Source: Sinohyriopsis cumingii
Taxonomy: Eukaryota > Mollusca > Bivalvia > Unionida > Unionidae
Assembly (NCBI GenBank): GCA_028554795.2
Contig: CM068835.1
Location: 34,256,901 to 34,320,900 of the forward strand
Length of the DNA: 64,000 nucleotides
Reading direction: 5' to 3'
Part shown: positions 13,926 through 27,535 of the stretch, piece after piece
How the letters are laid out: the number at the start of each line of letters is the position of its first letter
Position numbering within the stretch: position 1 is the first letter of the stretch
The notes under the pieces: generated by a model
What the model saw: only the letters and a program-made list of their open reading frames with translations
Database searches by the model: none
Told to the model about the DNA's origin: nothing
Made by a program: the position numbers and the translations under genes

Positions 13926-15270
13926 AAGCTAAACATCAATACGCAAAAGTAGGAGAACCAATCAAGAAACCAAGTAATCTGGCTTTCAATTTAATTGAAG
14001 AAAACTTCGTTCCCTGTGTAACAAACCAATCTCTGTGAAATGAGAAGCCGGGCCGAAAACTATTGACAAATAACACAAACATCTGGGACCTAGCGCAACA
14101 TCAACACATTGATGCTCGGCCCTAACAGTAAATTATAGTCTATACCTTAAAAACAATAGTTCAATGGTGAACGAAGAAGTTGAAGTTAACCAAAATGAAG
14201 CATTTATGTTTTTAATAGAGCAAGTTGTACTTGATGAGATAAAGGTAAATCTTCCAGATATATATTTATATAAGGATGTTGATTTTCTTCCAATGCCACT
14301 AGTGAAGTACAAAATGTTCATTTGAAGCGACTTCTGGTCTTTAGTATGCAATCTTCTCGATCGAGTATGTGTGCTGGCAAATGAAATCTCTCGTCGTTCT
14401 ATTTATGCTTTTAAACAACTCTCCATGTGAAGTCGCCTTTACAGAATATTATCCAGTTTTAGCGACCATAACCATTCCACTGTATGTACTTACCTTCCAC
14501 AATCCCTTTTTTACACTTGGAAACGTTTAGAAAGGCCTGTCTTTAGACATGTATTTAATTTTTTTCGCGAAATAATAAGCTTTTCCCATTTGATTATGGC
14601 TTTGTTTCGGGTGGTTTTACATTTAAATAAGATAGCTCAATGACACTTTTTGCCATGCAGATGATTCCGGTCTAAAAATCAAAGGTGTGTTATGATATAC
14701 ATGTTAAATTTTCGAATGAGTGGCATAAAGACGAGCACTTAACTTCTGAAAATTAGTGATCTAAGTCTGTATTCTTCTATCACTGATCCCCGGACCATTT
14801 AAAAGAAAATTAATAAATCTTTCTCACTCACTTGGTATTTGCTCAACTATGGAATTGAGGAAGTTGGCTCTCATAAACAGCTTGTAGTTTTTCTCGAGAT
14901 CGATTGCTCATGGTGATACAATTTTGACATAACATTCTTACTTTTGATCGATATACAAAAACACCTACTGGCCACCTTCAAGCAATGAATTTCATTTTCA
15001 TACGAATGATTGGCAATCACTTCCTGCTAAGAGTCGCCCTATACGAAAGCATTGTTCACAGTTAAATTTATTGTTGTATATTATTTTCTTATTTTCTTAA
15101 TTTCTTACTTTCGCAGTTGTCTATAAATTTTCTTCACAGTTTCTACAAATTCTTTCTTTTCTTTATTCTCATCTTTTTGTTGTGCATCGTTAATATTCTG
15201 TAGGTTCAATGTTAAGGTTTAATTATGCCACTTTCATTTTGACTATTCTACAAAATTTATTCTCGCTTCA
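13926..15270. other. AT-rich non-coding DNA
   Basis: No gene or structured repeat recognised. Confidence 0.45.
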
Positions 15271-15272
15271 AT

Positions 15273-15273
<1 letters not shown>

Positions 15274-15352
<79 letters not shown>
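15274..15352. repeat. (AT)n microsatellite
   Basis: About 79 bp of perfect AT dinucleotide. Open frames reading IYIYIY on both strands here are artefacts. Confidence 0.97.
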
Positions 15353-15356
<4 letters not shown>

Positions 15357-15445
15357 GTGTATCGTCAAAACATAATGGCAGTATACTGTATAATTTGTTA
15401 TTTCCAAGTGCAAATCTTATAAAACAATAGTTTGTTAAGCTACAT

Positions 15446-15556
15446 CCATACATACATACATACAAACACACTCACTCAGGCACGCACGCACGCACGTACA
15501 CATACATACATACATACAGACATACATGCATGCATACATACATACATACATACTGT
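15446..15556. repeat. (TACA)n / (CGCA)n composite microsatellite
   Basis: TACA tetranucleotide runs interrupted by a CGCACGCACGCACG block and by TGCA variants. Confidence 0.92.
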
Positions 15557-17391
15557 TATACATATCTATATTTTGAATAACCGCTGCTAGATGTCGCTAT
15601 CTATATTATATGCTCCTTTAACTTTACATTGGCAGAATCGTTTAGTATTCTACGATACTGAACACCTTGATATTATACGCACGTGCACGACAGGTGTGGA
15701 TAAAAATAGTGTAGTGTATTAGTAACTGCTTTGTAAACAAACCATGTACACTCATGTAGTAGACTTTAGGTTTTAATTTATTAGATTTGTTTGTGGATGA
15801 ACTAGAACAAATGTTTCGTGTATTTGAAAGTAGAGATGATAAAGTGAACAATGTGGACGAGTTTACTGAGTCACAAATGAAACTTTCAAACAAACAAATG
15901 AATGAACGTGATATTCGCAATATCCACAACAAACGTGAGAAACACAGTATTGAAAATACCATTCTGATCAATTTAATAGTTATTTAAGAGAAATGTTCGG
16001 ACCTTTTCGTTAATGGAATGGTTCAGACTATGAGCAGAACTCTCTTGGATATATAAAGTATTTTAAAATAGCATCGAAAATAACAGAGGGAAAGGGCTAT
16101 TGTATGTCAATCCTATACGTACCATTTACAAAGTTAAAGTACTAAATTCTTAGGAAAAATGAGACTGAAGGTTTTCGTAGAAAGTAAGAGCTTCAGCTGA
16201 TTTGCACCTTTGCGCGTTAACTTTATTGATACACTGTTTCGGATCTAGGCTAGCGATAGACGCCATACATGATACAGGTCATACCATAGCTAAGTGACCA
16301 GGCATACGTATGTCTTCTTTAGCTGGCAATAAGAATGGCAAAAAAATATACTTGCATTTTTGCATTCTGAATTTCCTCAAAATGAACTTTCTTTGCTCTG
16401 CAAATCCGAATTCCATGAGCTTGATTACACATTTCGAAATTGTAATGTAATTTCGACTATATCTCAAATGCAACAGTACTCTCCTTACTGCGCTCTAAAT
16501 GAAACGAGCATTATATTCCACAGCGTCTTTTTGATAAATACCATTAAAATAGTTCATATTAAGATTCCAAAAATTGAATGTGGAAACAGGAATACACATA
16601 CAGATGAGTCAAGACGCCTAACTCGCTTTTCAAATCAGATATACTTCATGTAAAATTACCACAAATAAATACTCATGAAATTTAGTAAAATCGACACAAA
16701 TATCAAAATCGTTTTACTAAAGACCAAAAGCAAATGTCGTTGTAATGCGCATTCATTCACACTATAACTCTAAATTTCGATTTTAAGTACACCAAAACGA
16801 CAATTCCTTTTGAAAGTGATGTCGAGAGCGCGACTAAGTTTAAACGTAACTATGTGGCATTAATATTGGTGTTGTATACCGATTAATATGCGGTTGTGTA
16901 ATTCTTTTAATACACCATAAATTCAATTACTTTTGTTCCTTGTAGTCTATTGTTATTTATATAACTAAGCTTTCGGTAGAATAGGAAAGTGAGTATATAT
17001 TAAAAATGTTGCTGCATTTGTATGGGAAAATATGAACTTGTTTTGTGGGATGGATACTGCACTGCACAAGGTCGTGCAGTTTCCCTGCGAAAAGCTCATT
17101 CATATTTACCTATACAAATGCAGTAACTGATAAAGGTAGTATGTAATTTTTGTGCATGACAGTAAATTGTAGCCATCATCTATATACAATATATTACCTA
17201 GTTAACTTTTGATCATGTGTGTAGGTTATATTTTTTAAAGTCAAAATATAAATGCGCGTTAACAAGTTAAAGTGAACCCATATCTTAAACTTCTTGTCAA
17301 GATTGGAGTAATTTCACAACAGCTAGTGCGGTAACGACAGTTCGTAGAATAATGAAGTTATTTCCTTTTGGACTAGTTGGTTAGGTGATTT
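15557..17391. other. AT-rich DNA, no supported gene
   Basis: A 66-residue acidic and hydrophilic frame at 15,787-15,987 (+), starting MFVDELEQMFRVFESRDDK, follows a TTTATTAG acceptor-like site and could be an exon. I found no partner exon or family, so I do not call it a gene. Confidence 0.35.
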
Positions 17392-17805
17392 CTTTTACGA
17401 CGTAAGTTATTGTAAAATTTAGCGACAAGTATTTCAATCTTATTGTCATTTTCTTATTTTAACATCAGTTTGAAGATATGATTAATGTTACATTTATATA
17501 CTATTTGAGAACAAACATTTGCTTGGATTCTTCATTGACTTATAAAAGTTGTATCGGACTTAAATATTAGTCATGAATTATTGTAAATGTATTAGAAGGA
17601 GAAATTCACTTGTGATACATGAATATTCTTGGCACTCAGCGCATTCGGGGACCTGGAATTCATTCGGAACACTCTATTATTTTGGACTTGTGTACAACCT
17701 TTTAGGATTATTTTGGATTTAAGTCATAATAATCTAAGTTCCTATTAAACATTTCATTTTATAACTTTGATAATTAAATTATTTGTTTCATTCGTTAATC
17801 GCTCA

Positions 17806-18080
17806 TGTGGCCAAAGTGGTTAGAGCGTCAGCCTCGGATGTAGGAAGTCGAGGGTTCGAACCCCGGCCCAGTATTACCAAAGATATATAAAAAGTGTACT
17901 AGCAGCTGCCTCGCTTGACTCTCAGAATTAAGAGGTTAGTGTTTGGACTGATCGGCCGAGTGGCATGATAATGTGATTGACAAATTGTTAAAGCTACGTA
18001 ACATTATCGTACATGTCTGCAGCATGATGGCCTAGAATTAAACATCACCATAAAGCGCCTCACTGCAGACATCGTACCGA
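17806..18080 (+). mobile_element. tRNA-derived SINE (family 1)
   Basis: The head is tRNA-like: an A-box region TGGCCAAAGTGGTTAGAGCG, and 35-40 bp later a B-box GGGTTCGAACCCC. The body includes TTAGTGTTTGGACTGATCGGC. The body continues well past tRNA length and no mature acceptor stem closes, so this is a SINE and not a tRNA gene. Related copies lie at 25.86-26.13 kb (minus, inverted-arm partner) and 37.34-37.56 kb. Confidence 0.82.
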
Positions 18081-18191
18081 TATGACAGAAAAATTAGGTA
18101 CGTTAAAAATCTAAAGGTCACATGCCCAAAACTTGTTCGTTTTGCTTCTTTCTGCACCTAATGTATGTCTATAGAGTCGTAGTACATACCT

Positions 18192-18223
<32 letters not shown>

Positions 18224-18303
18224 ACACACATACATACATACATACATACATGCAGTACGTACGTACGTACATACATACATACATATATACATACATACAT
18301 ATG
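18192..18303. repeat. (CA)n, (TACA)n, (CGTA)n composite microsatellite
   Basis: A CA run followed by TACA and a short ACGTACGTACGT block. THTHTH-type frames over it are artefacts. Confidence 0.95.
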
Positions 18304-19172
18304 TACCGGTTTTGATGTGTTCGGCAGATCAGGTTTGCTGCCGGTATTCTGTTCAACAACAACTATGTATTTCTTTCTGTGTTGTATCATGCAGTCCATC
18401 TGAAAGGTAATATGTCACTGCTGTACTAAAACACTTTCTCCACCGCATGATCTTACTACTTGTTACCGCAATTTATTTCTGACTGACATGTTGTCGAACA
18501 CCTTTGTGACTGATAAAAAAAATTCACTCGCCAGGGCACCGTTTCACGAAACGACTTAAGTTTATACACAGAATTTGCGCAAGTGTTAAACGTAAGAAAA
18601 TAGTACCCTATTTAGTAAGTGTGTTTCACAAAGACGTCCGAAGGAAAATATCGTACATATAAGAAAAACGTGTTACGTAAGCTACTCCTTTGTATCGGAG
18701 GTAGATAATAACATGGTAAAATGTAATATGTCACCTGTAAAATAATTGCAAAGGATGGAGACAAAGATGACGACTACAAAAAAAACAATAACAACACAAT
18801 GACCAAAGAATCGGAGAAAATACGCCTTGAGTTATTGAAAATATTAAAATAAATAGATATATTATTTCTGAGCAATAAAGATATGTTGCTTATTTGTATG
18901 TGCTGTTACGGATTTGTGATTTTGCCGCCACTGGGCAATGTCACAGTTCCCATAGCACACACCCCTCGCCAAAACAAAGCCTAAAAACAGAGCCTTTAAA
19001 GACCTTTAAACAGAACAATTTAACTTTAATTGTTGAAATTCTTTTCCAAAAAAGGGACATTATTTTCAAAAAGCAATGCTTTCATACTTTTAAATCCTCC
19101 GCCGGCTGAATTTAGCCGCCTATGTAGGTGCCTTGTCTGCTTAATGGGAAAACCGCTATTTTGCGTTTATAT

Positions 19173-19177
19173 GTGTA

Positions 19178-19222
<45 letters not shown>
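19173..19222. repeat. (TG)n microsatellite
   Basis: About 50 bp of TG dinucleotide. The inverted-arm partner near 24,860 keeps only a short CA tract. Confidence 0.95.
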
Positions 19223-19226
<4 letters not shown>

Positions 19227-21087
19227 AACAGACAGACAGATTATCTAGCTATAAGTAGATGAATATACATAATTTTACTAACTTGTTTAAGAGAACGGCT
19301 AAGCTGTATTTATCTATGTCAAAACAGTTATCTAATCATTTAAATATATTTACCGTCTTGTAATTCCTTCAAATGCAACCTTCTAAACATAATTGATATT
19401 CATTGCAGTACTAAAAATACAATTTTGATTTAATTTCACTTTTGCTTCAGTTGTTTGCACTGTAAGACTAAATTCTCAAAAAGGGCAACTGTATTTCATA
19501 CTTTAACACCCCTCTCTGTTTAAAGGCTCGTAAAAGTTTTAGTGGTATGTGATGTAGATCTATTTCTTTAGATCCAGATCGGGGATATCCCCAAAATGAA
19601 TCTTTTCATACGTACAGACACATACACACTTCATGAATTCTCTCATACATACACACACATATAATATTGGATTATTGAGGACTGATTCAAAGACATTCAA
19701 AAAAAGTTTTAATTCATTCCGAACATTCTATGTTTTTCAACTTGTGATAAACCATTTAGCATTACGTGGAATTTAATTCACAATACTGTACGTATCATTT
19801 GCATTTCAGTTTTTATTCTAGGGCAATAAATTATTTCTTGAAGTTTACATAAACTGATTGTTTAACTTCTGATAGGTTACATATGTTAATACCACAGGAT
19901 CGTAACACAGATACAAACGCGAAATAAAGACCTGAAGAACTTGTAATTGCAGTTTTAATTACAATGAAAGTTTTTTTTTTAATGTTATTTGTAAATTCGC
20001 ACAAGGTTAGTAGTAATGTTTCATGTGTTTGTTATGTGTGGAATGAGAGAAAAATGAATCGCTCAGTTAGCGGCGGGTAATTCTTCTGTTTTGTATTTTG
20101 TTCCTGGCAGTATTACAATTTAATCGCAACTTATATTTACAACACCAATCGAAGTTAAGTATTACTCAGATTAATTTAGCCACGTTCTTTGGTATCCAGT
20201 TTTAAGTTAATGTGAAGGGAATTATTTCCGATAGGCTAAAGCCTAATATGTGTATCATTTGACAAGAGGCACAACTGGGTCAATAACACTGAACGGGGAA
20301 TTTAACATTGATCAGGGTTACCTGGTACTTTGAGATATAGTTCTTCAGGAAGCGGACTACGAAATAAGAAATAAATGTATTGTCACTTAAGTCGTTCTAT
20401 TTATAGGATATTTTATGTTGGGGAATTGGTTCCAAAGGAACTCCTAATAGACCTCAGAGTTGATATTAAGATTACATATGTTCATGAGACACATACCGAA
20501 TGGATTTACTTGTACCTGAGTCTGCATTGCCCTTGTACCGCTCAGAGGACACATACAACATGGCTGTATGTTTACCTTAGTCTTCAGAGCAGTGTTGTAA
20601 CACGTAAGTTTTCTCTTGCAATAAAATTTTGTCTAAAGACTTCCTAGCCTAGTCATTATCCACGAAAGATGTTATTATATCTTTTAGAATATACCATTGG
20701 CAATAACGGTGGAAATCAGTTGAAATTCAAAAGATCATCATAACCAATCTATCATTTATTTTAATTAATTGTAGGTATTATCTTTACTTTGTTACAGATA
20801 ATGTCAATATGGCACATTCAATATATTTAATGATGCATGTATGCCTTAGAATCTAATGGTCGAACCGATGTGGGTGACGAAGCGACGATGACAATCCCAA
20901 TTACAATACGTATCACCCTTTATACCGAATCTCACAAAACTATTCTCTCAAATCAATTTGAGTAAAATGGTGAAACCTTAATGAGCACATACAATAACCA
21001 TATAGCTAGCCTACAAAATTTCAGTCCTATAATCAAGGTGGTTGAAGAAGCGATGGCAAATTAAAATCCCCTCTTTTGAGACACAAC

Positions 21088-21345
21088 TATAAGTTGTTGT
21101 TGTTGGGGTTGGGTTAACGCCATTTTTCAGCACACGATAGGCTATACATGGCGGCCAGTATTAATTGTGGAGGAAGAACCCGGGAAAACCCTGGGAAGTA
21201 CCACGGACCCACGAGAAGAGACTGCCAAGTTTTCTCACATAATCACATTGGCCGAATCCTAGACTTGAACCCCCGCAGACAGAGGTGAGATGGCAGTGAT
21301 CCATAACGGAGCGCTTTAGACCACTTGGCCCTCGGGGCCCCCACA
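21088..21345 (-). mobile_element. tRNA-derived SINE (family 2)
   Basis: Read on the minus strand, the head is GGGGCCCCGAGGGCCAAGTG, with an A-box-like TGGTCTAAAGCGC and a B-box-like GGGGTTCAAGTC. The body contains GGTTTTCCCGGGTTCTTCC. The 3' end is GTGCTGAAAAATGGCGTTAA and a CAA-rich tail. Other copies occur at 29.34, 29.53, 30.56 and (head fragment) 42.05 kb. Confidence 0.86.
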
Positions 21346-22082
21346 ATTGTAAGAACTTTATCCATAAATAATCATTAAGTAACAAGGAAAGCTTTCTTGC
21401 GCATCTATCATTCACGCAAACCACATATCTAGCATATATAGTTCCAATACAATTTCTAAAGTACTATAGAAGAAGAATAAATAACGAATTAGTTCCTTTA
21501 ATGCTTACGTTTTGGACAATTTGCAATTCAGTATCCCCAAAATCTCTCCCAGGAAAACGTATTGCGTATTTGCACCATCAAACACGAACCCTACAAAGTT
21601 TCACTGAAATATTATAATCGGTGTCATTGTGAGATCGACAGTCGGATGAAAGAACTACAATGTACACGATATTCGCTGAATTGCAGCCATGATAACTTCT
21701 TTGTAGAATAAAGAATGAAAAAGTAAAGATTTCCTAATTTTCTTTCCTAATTATGTTCAAGAAATATCCTCTAAGTTGGACGACGGTAACAAATCCAAAA
21801 CTGTCTGCGAATCTATACCAAACACATATCTAGCATACAAAGGTGCAATCCTCTCAACAATATCGAAAAAGAATCCATGACCAAACAATTGACTAAAATA
21901 CATTCGTAGACTATTTCTCAAAAGAAATGGCCGCAAAAATGTGCCAGTTGAAACAGACAAAACATTATTTCGTATTTATACCAACCACTTTTCTAACACA
22001 CTCAGTCTGAATAATAGATTCAGAGTGGTGTAAACGGAGAAGCCATAACTTACTGAATTTGCCAAGCACACCTTTTTCTGGA

Positions 22083-22753
22083 ACATTGTCAAACAAAAAT
22101 GGACCAGATGAAAAAAGCGAAACTTGATATAACATATCTACACTAAAACATATATCTAGTTACAAGCTTCAACAAAATCCTCTGGCAAATTAATGAACAG
22201 AAGTGTTCACTACCTGAGTTATCAAAATATCTCTTTACGACGAATTTTCAAGAACATTGTCAAAGCATGAAGCAGAAAAAGTAACACTTTTATTTTGCAT
22301 CTCGATGAACATGAAATCTAGCCCTCAAAGTCCCTCTCCCAAAACAAACTAAGCAACGTTGGATGAGAAACAATGACAGACGAAAAGACTGATTTACGGC
22401 GCCATCGACAAATCCCCGTTTGTTGCACAAGTAAGGAGAATATACATTATGTTCATTAAGCTCTCGATCAATCGTAACTTCAAGGCACATAATTAATTTA
22501 TTTGTGGGATAGGCAGTTCCAATCTACCAGGTTAAACATGAAAGTTTAATTTGTATAGCATTGTTTTCAGAACTGTAAATCATACATATATAAGTATAGA
22601 TTTGAAAATGAACGATATATTAAGATAGTATACAGATCAATCTATAAGAGTCCGTTAACATACTGGCAACATTGTATTTCTTATCAATGTCACGTGGCGT
22701 CTGCGTTTGATTGGATTTTTGATTTACGTAACGATTACCCGGTTCTACAAATA

Positions 22754-22814
<61 letters not shown>

Positions 22815-22935
22815 TGTTCCTGCTTCTTTCATGGTGAGTGAATGCATTACATAGAGACTAAGTAGTATGAACATTAAACAAATGAATACGAATAAAGAAT
22901 CTCCTCCTCTGCCTCAGCTTCAATCTATATTTCAA
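22083..22935. other. Spacer of the 17.4-26.5 kb palindrome
   Basis: About 850 bp between the inverted arms, with no gene. Its right part is a dispersed repeat carrying an AT microsatellite, listed separately. Confidence 0.6.
22625..22930 (+). repeat. Dispersed repeat with (AT)n expansion (direct partner 37.56-37.83 kb)
   Basis: Shares words such as AACATACTGGC, TCACGTGGCGT and GGTTCTACAAATAAGTTTATA with 37,558-37,830 in the same orientation. This copy has about 55 bp of AT repeat at 22,758-22,812, where the other copy has only GTTTATAGATATCATG. Confidence 0.85.
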
Positions 22936-25757
22936 TTGCTCTAGAAAAAGGTGTACTTGGGAAATTTAGTAAGATATGGCTTCTCCGTTTACTCTACTCT
23001 AAATATATTATTCAGACTGAGTATGTTAGAAAAGTAGTAGGTATACATACGAAATAATATTTTATATCTTTGCATTGGAACATTTTTGCGTCTGTTTCTT
23101 CTGAAAAATAGTCCACGAATGTATTTTGATGAATTTTGTGGTGATGGATTCTTTTCCGACATTGTTGAGAGGATTGCACCTTTGTATGCTAGATATGTGT
23201 TTGGTATAAATTCGCAGAAAGTTTTCGATTTCTTACCGTCGTCCATCTTAGAGGATATTTCTTGAACATAATTAGGAAATATAAGTAGGAAATCTTTTCT
23301 TTTTCATTCTTCATTCTACAAAGAAGTTATCATCGCTGAAATTCAGCGAATAGCGTGTACATTGTAGTTCGTTCATCCGACTGTCGATCTCACAATCAAT
23401 GACACCGATTACAATATTTCAGTGAAACTTTGTAGGGTTCGTGTTTGATGGTGCAAATACGCAATACGTTTTCCTGGGAGAGATTTTGGGGATACTGAAT
23501 TGCAAATTGTCCAAAACGTACGCATTAAAGGAACTCATTCGTTATTTCATCTTCTTCTATAGTGCTTTGGAAAATGTATTGGAACTATATATGCTAGATA
23601 TCTGGTTTGCTTGAATTATAGATGCGCAACAAAGCTTTCCTTGTTACTTAATGATTATTTATGGATAAAGTTCTTACAATTGTGTCTCAAAAGACCCCAG
23701 CCCCAACAACAACAACTTATAGTTGTGTCTCAAAAGAGGGGATTTTAATTTGCCATCGCTTCTTCAACCACCTTGATTATAGGACTGGAATTTTGTAGGC
23801 TAGTTATATGGCTATTGTATGTGCACATTAAGGTTTCACCATTTTACTCAAATTGATTTGAGAGAATAGTTTTGTGAGATTCGGTATAAAGGGTGATACG
23901 TATTGTAATTGGGATTGTCATCGTCGCTTCGTCACCCACATCGGTTCGACCATTAGATTCTAAGGCATACATGCATCATTAAATATATTGAATGTGCCAT
24001 ATTGACATTATCTGTAACAAAGTAAAGATAATACCTACAATTAATTAAAATAAATGATAGATTGGCTATGATGATTTTTTGAATTTCAACTGATTTCCAC
24101 ACTTATTGTTTATGGTATATTCTAAGAGCATGACAACGTCTTTCGTGGATAGTGACAAGGCTAGATAGTCTTTAGACAAAATCTTATTGCAAGAGAAAAT
24201 TTACGTGCTACAACACAGCTCTGAAGACTAGGGTAAAAATACATTCATGTTGTATGTGTCCTCTGAGTGGTACGAGGGCAATGTAGACCTAGGTACAGGT
24301 AAATCCATTCGGTATGTGTCCCATGAGCATATGCAATCATACTATCAACTGTGAGGTTTCCTAGGTGTTACTTTGGAACCAATTCCCCAACATAAAATAT
24401 CCTATAAATAGAACGACTTAAGTGACAATACATTTATTTCTTATTTCGTAGTCCGCTTCCTGAAGAACTATATCTCAAAGTACCAGGTAACCCTGATGAA
24501 TGTTAAATTCCCCGTTCAGTGTTATTGACCCAGTTATGCCTCTTGTCAAATGATACACATATTAGGCTTTAGCCTATCGGAAATAATTCCCTTCACATTA
24601 ACTTAACAAATGGATACCAAAGAACGTGGCTAACGTAATCTGAGTAATACTTAACTTTGATTGCTGTAGCAAATATAACTTTCGATTAAATTGTAATATC
24701 GCCAGGAACAATATACAAAACAGATGCATTATGTGCCGCTAACTGATTAGATAACTGGCTTGATATAGATAAATACAGCTTAGCCGTTTTCTTAAACAAG
24801 TTAGTACAATTATGTATAATCATCTACTTATAGTTCGATTATCTCTCTGTCTGTTCCTCAGACACACACACACACGCAAACACACACATATAAACGCAAA
24901 ATAGCCGTTTTCCCATTAGGCAGACAAGGCACCTGCTTAGACGGCTAAATTCAGACGGCGGTGGATTTAAAAGCATGAAAATATTGCTTTTTGGAAATAA
25001 GTTACCTTTATTGGAAAAGAATTGCAAGAGCTCAAGTTAAATTGTTCTGTTTAAAGGTCTTTAAAGGCTCTGCTTTTAGGCTTTGTTTTGGGGAGGAGTG
25101 TGTGTTATGGGAACTCTGACAATGCTCTATGGCGGCAAATCCGTAACAGCACATACAAACAAGCAACATATATTTATTACTCAGAAATAAAAGATCTATT
25201 TCAGTGAATATTTTCAATAACTCAAGGGGTATTTTCTCCAATTCTTTGGTCATTGTGTTGTTATTGTTGTTCTTGTAGTCGTCATCCTTGTTTGCATCAT
25301 TTGTGATTATTTTACAGGTGACATATTATATTTTACCATGTTATTTTCTACCTCCGATACAAAGGAGTAGCTAACGCAACAGTTTTTTCTTAGATCTACG
25401 ATATTTTTCTTCGGACGTCTTTGTGAAACACACTTACAAAACAGAGTACGATTTTCTTACGTTTAACACTTGCGCAAATTGTGTGTGTAAGCTTAAGTCG
25501 CTTCGTGAAGCGGTGCCCTGGTGAGTGGATTTATCAGTCACAAAGGTGTTCGACAACACATCAGTCAGAAATAAATTGCAGTTACAAGTGGTAAGATCAT
25601 ATGGTGGAGAAAGCGTTGTAGTACAGCATGACGAATCTTCAGTGACATGTTACCTTTCAAATGGACTGCATGATACAACCCAGAAAGAAATACATACTTG
25701 TTGTTGAACAGAATACCGGCAGGAAACCTGACCTGCCAAATATATCAATACCGACAC

Positions 25758-25758
<1 letters not shown>

Positions 25759-25788
<30 letters not shown>

Positions 25789-25808
25789 TGTATGTATGTA
25801 TGTATGTC
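25759..25808. repeat. (TATG)n microsatellite
   Basis: About 50 bp of TATG. The other arm has a CA/TACA composite at the corresponding place. Confidence 0.95.
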
Positions 25809-25859
25809 TGTTAGATTTTTAATCTACTTATAAGAATTTTTAGGTCATATCGGTACGAT

Positions 25860-26130
25860 GTCTGCAGCTGGGCGTTTTATAGTGAAGTTTAGCTCTAGGC
25901 AGTCATGCTGCAGATATGTAGCTTAATGTTACCTAACTTTAACAATTTGTCAATCACATTATCACGACACTAGGCCGATCAGTCCTAACACTAACCTCTT
26001 AATTCTGAGCGTCAAGCGAGGTAGCTGCCAGTACCATTTTATATGTCTTTGGTATGACTTGGCCGGGGTTCGAACCCGCGACATCCCACATCTAAGGCTG
26101 ACGCTCTAACCACTTAGGCAACATGAGCGA
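25860..26130 (-). mobile_element. tRNA-derived SINE (family 1), right-arm copy
   Basis: Reverse-complement partner of the SINE at 17.81 kb. The B-box appears as GGGGTTCGAACCCGCGAC on the plus strand, and the head ends at CTTAGGCAACATGAGCG. Confidence 0.8.
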
Positions 26131-26531
26131 TTAACGAATGTAACAAATAATTTAATTATCAAAGTTATAAAATGAAATGTTTATTAGGAACTTAGATTAT
26201 TATGAATTAAATCCAAAAATAATTCTAAAAGGTTGTACACAAGTCCAAAATAATAGAGTGTTCCGAATGAATTTCAGGTCCCCGAATGCGCTGAGTGCCA
26301 AGAATCTTCATGTATCACAATGGAATTTCTCCTTCTAATAAATTTGCAAAAATTCATGACTAATATTGAAGTATAATACAACTTGTATAAGTCAATGAAG
26401 AATCCAAGCAAATGTTTGTTCTCAAATAGTATGTAAATGTAACATTAAGCATATCTTCAACTGATGTTAAATTAAGAAAATGCAAATAAGATTGAAATAC
26501 TTGTCGCTAAATTTTTCAATAACGTACATCG

Positions 26532-26995
26532 TAAAGAACACAAAATCTAACACAAATCACGTGCTAAATAGACAAAACTTGTTTGCATTTATAAGTGTCT
26601 CCATTTAGAACATATATAATACTTATCGGCTACGAATCAATAATTCATTAGAACCGGGGATTTTGTGCACACACGTCACAACGACGGATACTATTTACAT
26701 ATCAGTTTGTCGATTTACAATCAGTCTCAACTCGCTGTCGTTTCTATATTCACATGTCGTGCGTTTTATAACAAATGGCATTACCTTATGTTGTTCTTTT
26801 TGTTATATAAATGCACACTGCCTTGACATTCAAACTATTGTTTTACAACAGCCGTGTAATAATAACAAAAGCTGAACGAAACATTACAAACTTACTCGAT
26901 GAAATGTATGTCATTCACTCAGAATAATATTTTTTTTCATTTTGTGCTCAAACGTCAAACTTCGCTAATGTACTTAACATATTCAAAAGGTCTAT
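26532..26995 (+). repeat. Dispersed repeat, copy 2 of the 4.69 kb repeat
   Basis: Direct repeat of 4,690-5,175. It abuts the outer edge of the palindrome on its left and the next dispersed repeat on its right, giving a repeat-on-repeat junction at about 26,990. Confidence 0.8.
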
Positions 26996-27535
26996 TTGGA
27001 ATATATTACTCATATATGCAAACTATGTGGTCATTGAGAACATTTGAATAGATGTCAATATGCTTATATTTCAATCGATCCCAGTTGATTATTGATGTCT
27101 CAGGAGATTACAATCAACTTGGCCATATATCCAAAAGCTATATTGGCGACGTCTTATTGTCTTCGTTCTGTTGTTGAATATTCCATAGATAGATAACTTT
27201 ATTTCATAATTTGCTGAAAGTAAATATCGCTAACCCCGCCGCTGAGAATTAAACTTTCATTCTTCATGGGACGTAATGGTTATAACAAGATTAAAGAGTT
27301 TTAAGTGAAATGAGAGGGATGAGTTTTTTCTTGGTCAAGTCGATGTTTATCGCTTAGCTACGTCAATTCGTTACTTGATATTAGATTTAGCATTTTGAAG
27401 TTAATGTCACCTGTTACAATTATGTCTATTACACCCACATCAATGTCATAATGTATTTAGTCTTTTTTCTTTGAAATTTAAGCTTGATTTGCATTCGGAT
27501 GTTTATAAAATAAGCCTAAGAGAATTTGTATATAG
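26985..27535 (-). repeat. Dispersed repeat, inverted copy of 13.38-13.93 kb
   Basis: Reverse complement of the 13.4 kb repeat, including GCTAACCCCGCCGCTGAGAA and the GATAACTTTATTTCATAATT end. Confidence 0.72.

Larger units (their letters stand above)
17392..22082 (+). repeat. Left arm of a large inverted repeat (partner 22.94-26.54 kb)
   Basis: The sequence reads in reverse complement at 22,936-26,540. Checked pairs: the outer edge CGACAAGTATTTCAATCTTA (17.42 kb) with its complement near 26.50 kb; the SINE at 17.81 kb with 26.13 kb; TGTGCTGTTACGGATTTG (18.90 kb) with 25.14 kb; and 21.78-21.95 kb with 23.08-23.25 kb. The left arm is longer by about 1.1 kb, partly because it has extra sequence around 19.34-20.04 kb and a full SINE at 21.09-21.35 kb, of which the right arm keeps only the two ends. 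Confidence 0.9.
22936..26540 (-). repeat. Right arm of the large inverted repeat (partner 17.39-22.08 kb)
   Basis: Reverse complement of the left arm with scattered substitutions and deletions. At 23,690-23,725 a short stretch joins the two ends of a family-2 SINE, so an internal deletion removed the SINE body here. Short frames in this arm are mirror shadows of those in the left arm. Confidence 0.9.

Noticed and set aside
15209-15471. Open frames reading IYIYIY on both strands; the same at 37.0, 43.5 and 45.6 kb
   Set aside because: They are translations of AT microsatellites with no start context, domain or conservation.
17806-17880. A tRNA gene, because of clear A-box and B-box sequences
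   Set aside because: The acceptor stem does not close, the sequence continues into a repeated body, and other copies exist. It is the head of a SINE.
18111-18403. Frames of 69-93 codons over CA/TACA repeats
   Set aside because: Low-complexity translations (THTHTH, MYVCMYV) of microsatellites on both strands.
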